DNA of 64,000 nt from Wagnerdoeblera intermedia (lineage in GTDB: Bacteria > Pseudomonadota > Alphaproteobacteria > Rhodobacterales > Rhodobacteraceae): the NCBI RefSeq assembly GCF_042647465.1, contig NZ_JBHRVN010000004.1; one strand, 5' to 3'. The notes under the pieces were generated by a model. The model did not search any database. It saw only the letters and a list, made by a program, of their open reading frames with translations, and had not been told where the DNA came from. Shown here piece by piece: positions 57,835-64,000 of the stretch. How positions within the stretch are numbered: position 1 is the first letter of the stretch; every line of letters starts with the position of its first letter. Made by a program: the position numbers and the translations under genes.

Positions 57835-59007
57835 ATGGACGAAATCCTTGCACAGGACGAATTCGCCCTGGTCACCCGCAAGGGCGACAGCGCAAAGGCA
57901 GATTACGGCATTCCGCTGGCGGTGCTGGTGGAACTGACCCATCGCTGCCCGCTGCAGTGCCCCTATTGCTCCAACCCGGTTGAGCTTGAGGCCTCGGGCA
58001 AAGAGCTGACGACCGAAGAATGGCTGCGCGTCATTGATGAGCTGGCCGAGATCGGTGTGCTGCAGATCCACTTCTCGGGCGGTGAGCCCACGGTGCGCAA
58101 GGACCTCGTGCAACTGGTGCAGCGCGCGCATGACGTGGGGCTCTATTCGAACCTCATCACCTCGGCTGTCATGCTCAGCCGCGAGAAACTGCAGGCCCTG
58201 GCGGATGCGGGGCTGAACCATGTGCAAATCTCGGTTCAGGGCGCCAATGCCGCCATGGCCGACCGCGTCGGCGGTTTTAAAAACGGCCATGCCAAAAAGC
58301 TGGAGGTCGCGGCCTGGGTTCATGAAATGGGCCTGCCGCTGACGGTGAATGCGGTGATGCACCGCCAGAACCTGCCGCAACTGCCTGAGATTATTGACCT
58401 TGCGCTGCAACTGCGCGCCCAGCGGCTGGAAGTGGCCAATGTGCAGTACTACGGCTGGGCGCTGAAGAACCGCGCCGCTCTGATGCCGACCCGCGATCAG
58501 ATGGACACCGCCACGGCCATCGTTGAAAGCGCGCGCAGCCAGCTCCATGGCATTATGGAAATCGACTATGTGATCCCCGATTACTATGCCGAGCGTCCGA
58601 AGCAATGCATGGGCGGCTGGGGGCGGCAGTTCTTCAATATCTCGCCCGCCGGTAAAGTTCTGCCCTGCCATGCGGCGGAATCCATCACCGGGCTTGAGTT
58701 TGACTCGGTGCGCGGCAACAAATCGATCCGCTGGATCTGGGACAATTCCGAAGCCTTTAACGCCTATCGCGGTACCGGCTGGATGCCCGAGCCCTGCCAG
58801 TCCTGCGCCTTCAAAGAGGTCGACTTCGGTGGCTGCCGCTGCCAGGCCTTTGCGCTGACCGGAAAGGCCGGCAATACCGATCCCGCCTGCTCCAAATCGC
58901 CCCATCACAAGCGCATCTTTGAAGCGGCACTGGAATCCGCCGGTGGCAGCGACAGCTTTATCTACCGCAATTTCTCCGGTGGCACCCCGGAGCCGGAAAA
59001 GGCCTGA
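57835..59007 (+). CDS. pqqE: PqqE, radical-SAM PqqA crosslinking enzyme
   Basis: PqqE joins Glu16 and Tyr20 of PqqA through a C-C bond. The 390-residue protein has the radical-SAM motif HRCPLQCPYCSNP, the glycine-rich IHFSGGEPTVRKDL, and a SPASM C-terminus with several cysteines (KQCMGGWG, LPCHAAES, PCQSCAFKEVDFGGCRCQAF, DPACSKS) that hold auxiliary iron-sulfur clusters. AAGGAG precedes the ATG. It is last of the core pqq genes. Confidence 0.97.
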   Translation: MDEILAQDEFALVTRKGDSAKADYGIPLAVLVELTHRCPLQCPYCSNPVELEASGKELTTEEWLRVIDELAEIGVLQIHFSGGEPTVRKDLVQLVQRAHDVGLYSNLITSAVMLSREKLQALADAGLNHVQISVQGANAAMADRVGGFKNGHAKKLEVAAWVHEMGLPLTVNAVMHRQNLPQLPEIIDLALQLRAQRLEVANVQYYGWALKNRAALMPTRDQMDTATAIVESARSQLHGIMEIDYVIPDYYAERPKQCMGGWGRQFFNISPAGKVLPCHAAESITGLEFDSVRGNKSIRWIWDNSEAFNAYRGTGWMPEPCQSCAFKEVDFGGCRCQAFALTGKAGNTDPACSKSPHHKRIFEAALESAGGSDSFIYRNFSGGTPEPEKA

Positions 59008-59012
59008 AGCCC

Positions 59013-59924
59013 TTGTCAGAGCGCAGCTTTTTCTTTGACGCAGGCGAGGGGCACAGCCTGCATGTTGCGCTTTTCGGAAATCCCGGGGGCGTTCCGGTGG
59101 TCTTTCTGCATGGCGGTCCGGGCAGCGGCTGCAACCCCGGGCAGCGCGCGCTTTTTGATCCCGATCGCCATTTCGTCGTCTTCGTCGATCAGCGCGGCGC
59201 GGGCAAAAGCCTGCCGCCGCGCTCTCGCCACGCCAATACGACCGCTCATCTGATCCGCGATCTTGAAGCCCTGCGCCAAGATCTCACTCTCCCGCGCTGG
59301 CTGGTGGTCGGCGGGTCATGGGGCACGACTTTGGGGCTGGCCTATGCCCAGGCCCATCCGGCGGCCTGCCTTGGGCTTGCTCTGCGAGCCGTCTTTCTTG
59401 GGACGCGGGCAGAGCTGGAGGCGGCCTTTGTCACGCGGCTTTCGACCTTTTATCCGGACCTCTTCGCCGCCCTGCTCGCCCGCGCCGGTCAGCAGGCCCC
59501 GCTTGAAGCGATCTGGCGTCAGATCCTGGACCCCGATCCGCAGGTCCATCGCTCTGCTGCCTTCCTGTGGTATGATATCGAGCGCGCTCTCTCTGAACTC
59601 CGGCCCGCGTCAACGACCCATTCCCTGCGTGCTGCGGATGCGCCCCTTCCGGCTACGCCCTTTATGGAGGCCTCCTATTTCCTGAACGACTGCTATCTGC
59701 AGCCGGGGGAACTTTTGGAAAATGCCGGAAAACTGGCGGGGATACCGGGGATTTTGCTGCAAAGCCGCTATGATCTGCTCTGCCCGCCCTCCGGCACGGC
59801 CGCTCTCGCCGCGCGCTGGCCAGAGGCGGAGCTGCGGTTCGTGGAAGTCGCAGGTCACAGCGTATCAGAGCCGGGGGTCACTGCCGCATTGCGTCAGGCG
59901 ATCAGAGATCTGAGTGAAGTGTAA
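59013..59924 (+). CDS. Prolyl-iminopeptidase-like alpha/beta hydrolase
   Basis: A 303-residue S33-type hydrolase: VVFLHGGPGSGCNPGQRALFDPDRHFVVFVDQRGAGKS, nucleophile elbow VGGSWGTTLGLAYAQAHP, Asp region QSRYDLLCPPSG and the His region VEVAGHSVSEPG. Such enzymes free N-terminal proline or other amino acids from peptides. The start is a TTG at 59013, five bases after the pqqE stop, so it is probably co-expressed. It might trim peptide pieces released from PqqA, but this is inference; housekeeping peptide turnover is equally possible. Confidence 0.85.
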   Translation: MSERSFFFDAGEGHSLHVALFGNPGGVPVVFLHGGPGSGCNPGQRALFDPDRHFVVFVDQRGAGKSLPPRSRHANTTAHLIRDLEALRQDLTLPRWLVVGGSWGTTLGLAYAQAHPAACLGLALRAVFLGTRAELEAAFVTRLSTFYPDLFAALLARAGQQAPLEAIWRQILDPDPQVHRSAAFLWYDIERALSELRPASTTHSLRAADAPLPATPFMEASYFLNDCYLQPGELLENAGKLAGIPGILLQSRYDLLCPPSGTAALAARWPEAELRFVEVAGHSVSEPGVTAALRQAIRDLSEV

Positions 59925-62496
59925 AAAGACCTGGCCGGGTCTTTAAGGCGACCATCAGGCTGTCTTTCGGGCCGAAAACCACCACCCTCGCCGTCTGTAA
60001 CGCCTCGTGAAGATCTTCTGCGCTGCGGATCAGATCTTCGCTGGTCAGCGCCTGGAGGCGGCTCAACTCTGCCTGAGCGGCGCCCCAGGGGGCGGATCCG
60101 CTGATGCGGGCGCGCAGCACCTCGGTCAGAACCTCATGGGGTCCGGGCGGGGTCAAAAGCTGGCCTGCCGCCCCGATGCGGCCGCGCTGCAACAGATCGG
60201 CCGAGAGCGAAGGGCGGATCGCCGCCACCGCCCCGCGCAGCAGATCAAGGCTGCGCAGCAGATGCGGATCCCGCGCGGTAAAGATCGCAGCCTCACCGGT
60301 TGAGGACAGCTCACAGCGCAGCCCGTAAGCCCCGCCCGCGCCGCGAATTTCCGGCCAGAGAAAGGCGGCTTCCCCTGCCCTGAGCAGGACCCGCGCCGCC
60401 GCAGGATCGGCAGCGCGAAACCCAAGGCCCACCGCATGAAACGGCACCGGAAGCGCAAAGCCATCTCCGGCCCCAGGCTCCGGCAGGCAGAGGGGAGGGT
60501 GATACGAAGCCACGCTCAGCGCCGAAAGCCTGGCCTGCAGATCCGTCAGCACGGAGAGGGCAATGCCGGTTCCGGCAAGCCAGACCGGCCCGGAGAGAGG
60601 GACCGGGCCGTCACCCCTTGAGGGCTGCAACAGCATCCCCGGCCCCGCATGGGCATCTTCAAGCCGCGCCTCAGCCGAGAGACCGGCACGCAGGCGCAGG
60701 CCGATCACCGTCTGCGGCCGCGAGATCATCAGGCTCCGCAGACCGGGGGCCGGATCAACTCCGGCAAGCGATCCATGGCCCGCCAAAGCACCCGGCAAGG
60801 CGCGGATACATCTGAGCATCTCCTCCGGCAGAGCGCTCAGATGCAGCCAGATCACGCCCCGGCCACCGCAGGCACCGGCCCGGACCTTCAGAGCGCGGGC
60901 GTTTTCGGCCAGAAGATCGTGACGGGCCAGCGCCTGCGCGAGGGCCGCTGCCTGGGCGGCCAAAGGCTGATAGCCCTCAGCCCCGGCGAGGAAAGCGATG
61001 CAAAGCCGCGCCAGCCTGCTCTCATCCCCTGTGACAAGCCACGCATGGCCCGCGCCTTCAATCTCCGGCACCGGAATCCGGTCCGGGATGCCATCCGCCG
61101 GATGATCCAGGCGCAGGGGCCTGAAGGGCAATGCCCGTCCGGCCGGGGGATCGGATGGCCTTTGCGCAGCAGTCCTTTCCGGCACCAGCGCGACCCGGCT
61201 GTCAGGCCCCTCCGGCCGGAAGATCTTTTGCATCGCTGCGATGACCTGTCGATGCGCCTCCTCCGGCCTCGCAAGCAGCGCCTGCAGCTTCCGCCCGATA
61301 TCCAGATGCGCGAAAGGATCGCCGCCGTTCAGCCATGGCGCCAGCAGCGGATCAAAGACCAGCAGCCCCTGCGGTCGGCGCGGTGTCACATCCTCATCAT
61401 ACCAGACCGCAAGCGCATGGCGGAGGGCCGCCGCCACCGCCGATGACCTGACCTCCTGCGACAGATGTTTCAGGCCTGCGATCTGTTGCGGATCAGGCGC
61501 GTCCGCAAAAGCCAGCGTCAGGCAGGGATGCGCCATATCGCGCGAAAGCGCCGTTGCCTGGCCCTGGACCAGGCCGGGCATCCGGCGCAGCAGCGCAGCC
61601 GGCCCGGTCAGCAGCAGACTGTCGAGCAGAGGCAGAAGCTCCGGCACAATCTCCGGCGGCAGCCGCCAGGCCAGACCAAAGAGCCTGCGCCCGGAGGCGT
61701 GAGGGATCTCGCTTAAACGACGGGGACCACCCGGTCGCGCAGGCGGCATCGGGACACCCTGTTCCCGCGCCTCCCGAAGGCCGATGTCAATCGCCTCCAG
61801 TGCCGCCGCCTCCCCACCCCAAAGCGTCATCCAGGCGTTCTGCGGTGTAAAGGCTCTCTGGTGAAAGGCCCGAAGCTGGTCCGGTGTCAGCTTAAGAAGC
61901 TCAGCGGGATCACCGCCCTGATTAAAAGCCCCGTCCCCGCCGCCCAGAACGGCTGAGCGCAGCGCCAGGGCGAGGGCTGCCTCAGCCGAGGAGAGATAAT
62001 CCCGCATCTCGCTGAGAATGACCCCGCGCGCCGGGCCGTCCGCCTCCGGCCGGTCCCAGGCCTCCTCCCGAAAGGCCCCGGAGGCGAGGTTGGGGTTGAA
62101 GACCAAATCGCTGAGCACCCGCACCAGCGGCGTAAGCCCGGCAGGGGTCGGAGAGGCCACGTGAAACGTCGTGTAATCCGGGCGGGTTGAGGCGTTGAGA
62201 AAACTCACCATCCCCGCCTCAGTCAGCGCCGGATAGAGCGGATCCGCCGGATAGCGCTCAGAGCCACGAAAGATCAGATGCTCAAGCACATGGGCCGCGC
62301 CCCGATCGTCGCGCAGCCGGGTGGGAAAGCTGATGGTAAAGACAGGCTCGGGGTGTGGTTCCGGCACCCAGAGCAGACGCGCGCCCGTGGCCCGGTGCCG
62401 CAAAAGCTGCGCCAGCCCGCGGTCGGTGCGGCGCGCAGCGGGAAGATCAAAAGCGGGATGCGCTGCGCGCTGCAGCGGGGCGTCATCAACAGGCAT
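59902..62496 (-). CDS. M16-family metallopeptidase, candidate PqqA-processing protease
   Basis: An 864-residue two-lobe insulinase-type protease. The zinc motif HVLEH is at residues 69-73 (AAHVLEHLIFRGSERYP), and the third ligand region is GVILSEMRDYLSS. The family layout, with repeated M16 domains in the C-terminal half, recalls M16C/PreP. M16 enzymes (PqqF, or PqqF/G pairs) cut PqqA after crosslinking. Its position, convergent with the pqq operon and overlapping the hydrolase end by 23 bases, suggests that role. No signal peptide is seen, so it should be cytoplasmic. The gene is outside the pqq transcription unit and would have its own promoter. Confidence 0.8.
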   Translation of the reverse strand: MPVDDAPLQRAAHPAFDLPAARRTDRGLAQLLRHRATGARLLWVPEPHPEPVFTISFPTRLRDDRGAAHVLEHLIFRGSERYPADPLYPALTEAGMVSFLNASTRPDYTTFHVASPTPAGLTPLVRVLSDLVFNPNLASGAFREEAWDRPEADGPARGVILSEMRDYLSSAEAALALALRSAVLGGGDGAFNQGGDPAELLKLTPDQLRAFHQRAFTPQNAWMTLWGGEAAALEAIDIGLREAREQGVPMPPARPGGPRRLSEIPHASGRRLFGLAWRLPPEIVPELLPLLDSLLLTGPAALLRRMPGLVQGQATALSRDMAHPCLTLAFADAPDPQQIAGLKHLSQEVRSSAVAAALRHALAVWYDEDVTPRRPQGLLVFDPLLAPWLNGGDPFAHLDIGRKLQALLARPEEAHRQVIAAMQKIFRPEGPDSRVALVPERTAAQRPSDPPAGRALPFRPLRLDHPADGIPDRIPVPEIEGAGHAWLVTGDESRLARLCIAFLAGAEGYQPLAAQAAALAQALARHDLLAENARALKVRAGACGGRGVIWLHLSALPEEMLRCIRALPGALAGHGSLAGVDPAPGLRSLMISRPQTVIGLRLRAGLSAEARLEDAHAGPGMLLQPSRGDGPVPLSGPVWLAGTGIALSVLTDLQARLSALSVASYHPPLCLPEPGAGDGFALPVPFHAVGLGFRAADPAAARVLLRAGEAAFLWPEIRGAGGAYGLRCELSSTGEAAIFTARDPHLLRSLDLLRGAVAAIRPSLSADLLQRGRIGAAGQLLTPPGPHEVLTEVLRARISGSAPWGAAQAELSRLQALTSEDLIRSAEDLHEALQTARVVVFGPKDSLMVALKTRPGLFTLHSDL

Positions 62497-62655
62497 GGCC
62501 CGGCAGCATAGAGAGGTTCACGCAGAGCTGCCAGAGGTCAGCGGTTCCGGTCTGCCGCTTGCCCGAGCACAGAGATCTCCCGGGGCCATGGTGCAAAAAT
62601 CAACCGGGCATCGGGACGCCGCTTAAAGGAGAGAATAAGACACCCCTGAAACGCA

Positions 62656-62682
62656 AAAGGCCCCGGTAATCCCGAGGCCTTT
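62656..62682 (-). terminator. Terminator of tRNA-Val
   Basis: AAAGGCCCCGG (62656-62666) pairs, with one G-T pair, with CCGAGGCCTTT (62672-62682). On the minus strand a TTTTG tail follows. It lies 12 bases after the tRNA end. Confidence 0.85.
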
Positions 62683-62693
62683 CAACGTATCTG

Positions 62694-62768
62694 TGGTGGG
62701 CGATAACGGATTTGAACCGCTGACATCTTCGATGTGAACGAAGCGCTCTACCGCTGAGCTAATCGCCC
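62694..62768 (-). tRNA. tRNA-Val (anticodon CAC)
   Basis: The minus strand gives a full cloverleaf: acceptor GGGCGAT paired with ATCGCCC, D arm GCTCAGCGGTAGAGC, anticodon arm CTTCG-TTCACAT-CGAAG with CAC anticodon, T arm AGCGG-TTCAAAT-CCGTT, and an encoded ACCA end. It reads GUG valine codons. Confidence 0.97.
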
Positions 62769-62780
62769 GATGAGGGGTGT

Positions 62781-63077
62781 TTAGCTGCTGGCTTCGGGGG
62801 GCGCAAGAGGGGCGTCGGATTTTTTTTCGTTCCTGGGACGAAGTTTAATCACCAGGCCGCCGTTTTTGTTGCGGGTGACTTTGCCCGCACCAAGACCGGG
62901 CAGAACAAAGGCCTCACCACGTTCAAAGACATCGGCAAGCTCACCCAGCACCGCCTCCGTCGCGAGACGTGCTTCTGCACGGCGCAGGCCACTGCGTGCC
63001 GCCACCGCCGCAGCAAAAGGGCCGGCCCGCAGTTTCTGCGCAGACCTGCTCTCTGACGGTTTTTCCTCATCACTCAT
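62781..63077 (-). CDS. HU-family DNA-binding protein
   Basis: A 98-residue HU/IHF-like protein: KLRAGPFAAAVAARSGLRRAEARLATEAVLGELADVFERGEAFVLPGLGAGKVTRNKNGGLVIKLRPR. The fold signature is recognisable, but the beta arm with the usual Arg-Asn-Pro tip is short (RNKNGG), so DNA bending may be weaker than for normal HU. The start at 63077 follows GGAGAG. It lies between lon and tRNA-Val on the same strand, an hu-after-lon order common in Rhodobacterales. Confidence 0.88.
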   Translation of the reverse strand: MSDEEKPSESRSAQKLRAGPFAAAVAARSGLRRAEARLATEAVLGELADVFERGEAFVLPGLGAGKVTRNKNGGLVIKLRPRNEKKSDAPLAPPEASS

Positions 63078-63189
63078 TGCCACTCTCCGCTTCACGGCGC
63101 CGCTCTGCACAGGTCGGACCTGATCTGACAGCGGGCACTATGCCTGCCACCGCGTGAAAAGTCGTTAACGTAACCGGCAACCGCGCAAC

Positions 63190-63217
63190 AAAAAGCCGCC
63201 CCGAAGGGCGGCTTTTC
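63190..63217 (-). terminator. Terminator of lon
   Basis: AAAAGCCGCCC (63191-63201) and GGGCGGCTTTT (63206-63216) form a perfect 11-bp stem with a CGAA loop; on the minus strand it ends in TTTTTG just after the lon stop. Confidence 0.94.
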
Positions 63218-63224
63218 GAGATCT

Positions 63225-64000
63225 TTAGTGCGCCGTACGGGTCTCGGCGTTACGGGCCGCCTCAATCCGGGCGAGGGCTGCGGCTTCTTCCGCGGCCTCA
63301 TCCCATTCGATCGGCTCGGGCTTGCGCACGAGGGCCAGGTCCAGCACCTCGCTGACATGGGTCACCGGGATGATCTTCAGACCCGCCTTCACGTTCTCCG
63401 GAATCTCCGGCAGATCGCGGGCGTTTTCCTCCGGGATCAGCACGGTGGTGATGCCACCCCGCAGCGCCGCCAGAAGCTTCTCTTTCAGACCACCGATCGC
63501 CATGGCATTGCCACGCAGCGACACTTCACCGGTCATGGCGATGTCTTTACGCACCGGAATACCGGTCAGCACCGAGACGATCGAAGTCACCATGGCCAGA
63601 CCCGCCGAGGGGCCATCCTTCGGGGTTGCCCCATCGGGGACGTGAACGTGAATATCGACCGCATCGAATTTGGTCGGCTTCACCCCGATCTTCGGCGCAA
63701 TCGAGCGGACATAGCTCGACGCGGCCTCAATCGATTCCTTCATCACGTCACCGAGTTTCCCGGTGGTCTTCATGCGGCCCTTGCCGGGCAGCTTCAGCGC
63801 CTCAATGTGCAGGAGATCCCCACCCACCGAGGTCCAGGCCAGACCCGTCACCACGCCAACCTGATCTTCCTTTTCGGCCAGACCGTAGCGGAATTTCTTC
63901 ACGCCCAGCATGTCTTCCAAGTTCTCAGGCTCAACCGATACCGCCTTGGTCTTCCCCTTCACGATCTCGGTCACGGCCTTACGGGCGAGCTTTGCAACCT
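63225..64000 (-). CDS. lon: Lon protease, C-terminal part
   Basis: The last 258 codons of lon; the gene continues past the window edge. The S16 protease domain is clear: GLAWTSVGGDLLHIEALKLPGKG, HVHVPDGATPKDGPSAGLAM with catalytic Ser, and TGEVSLRGNAMAIGGLKEKLLAALRGGITTVLIPEEN with catalytic Lys. Lon is an ATP-dependent cytoplasmic protease. The C-terminus ends in an Ala/Glu-rich tail (DEAAEEAAALARIEAARN). The ATPase domain is outside the window. Confidence 0.97.
   Translation of the reverse strand, partial: VAKLARKAVTEIVKGKTKAVSVEPENLEDMLGVKKFRYGLAEKEDQVGVVTGLAWTSVGGDLLHIEALKLPGKGRMKTTGKLGDVMKESIEAASSYVRSIAPKIGVKPTKFDAVDIHVHVPDGATPKDGPSAGLAMVTSIVSVLTGIPVRKDIAMTGEVSLRGNAMAIGGLKEKLLAALRGGITTVLIPEENARDLPEIPENVKAGLKIIPVTHVSEVLDLALVRKPEPIEWDEAAEEAAALARIEAARNAETRTAH

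Noticed and set aside
57451..58908. A 485-codon open frame on the minus strand
   Set aside because: It is antisense to pqqD and pqqE; the sequence has no recognisable domain.
1..64000. CRISPR arrays, rRNA genes, prophage modules
   Set aside because: I looked for regularly spaced repeats, ribosomal RNA and phage structural genes and saw none.

Overview
The window is GC-rich alphaproteobacterial chromosome, most likely from the Rhodobacteraceae (Rhodobacterales). The grounds are the flagellar gene order with FlaF/FlbT, the NepR-PhyR-EcfG general stress switch, a CtrA-type half-site pair before flagellin, ImuB-DnaE2, and a quinoprotein most like those of Ketogulonicigenium. This placement comes from family knowledge and gene order; no search was run.

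Region 1 (1-14240) is a flagellar cluster. Reading left is flgF-flgG-flgA-flgH (flgH runs off the window edge). Reading right are a large unrecognised exported protein, flgE, flgK and flgL. An OmpR/CtrA-type regulator (FtcR-like) follows on the minus strand. Then come flgI, a FlgJ-like rod-binding protein, a FlgN-like chaperone, flagellin, flaF, flbT and a DUF1217 gene with a frayed 3' end. An AT-rich CAAGTAT-type motif recurs in four of the intergenic regions.

Region 2 (14251-18070) is the general stress response locus: csbD, an HWE/HisKA_2-type sensor kinase with an eroded ATPase domain, ecfG, nepR and phyR. One palindrome between nepR and phyR gives an EcfG-type promoter in each direction, and csbD has a third copy with identical spacing.

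Region 3 (18127-25940) is housekeeping: DUF3108, a MeaB-type GTPase, a PhoR-like kinase behind a Pho box, rimO, a crotonase and hrpB.

Region 4 (about 26090-39040) is accessory and decaying. It holds IS5-family remnants, an IS110 element split by an IS4-family element (9-bp target duplication), a second IS110 transposase, and a TniQ-family pseudogene split by an IS66 element (8-bp target duplication) that carries a UPF0149 gene. It also has an orphan MqsA-like antitoxin, an SRAP gene with an amber stop and a truncated, frameshifted imuA. Intact genes among them are an Old-Yellow-Enzyme oxidoreductase and a metallophosphoesterase. imuB and dnaE2 follow intact.

Region 5 (44174-62496) is mostly a PQQ/quinoprotein region, preceded by yaeQ and a membrane protein. 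A cytochrome c, a PQQ-dependent dehydrogenase and a XoxJ-like binding protein form one operon. A six-gene operon interleaves an export-type and an import-type ABC transporter plus a binding protein. Divergent from it lie a LysR regulator, pqqABCDE and an alpha/beta hydrolase, which meet a convergent M16 metallopeptidase that may process PqqA. Together these could make the cofactor, place it in the periplasmic dehydrogenase, pass electrons to cytochrome c and move substrate or product.

The window ends (62694-64000) with tRNA-Val(CAC), an HU-like protein and the 3' part of lon.
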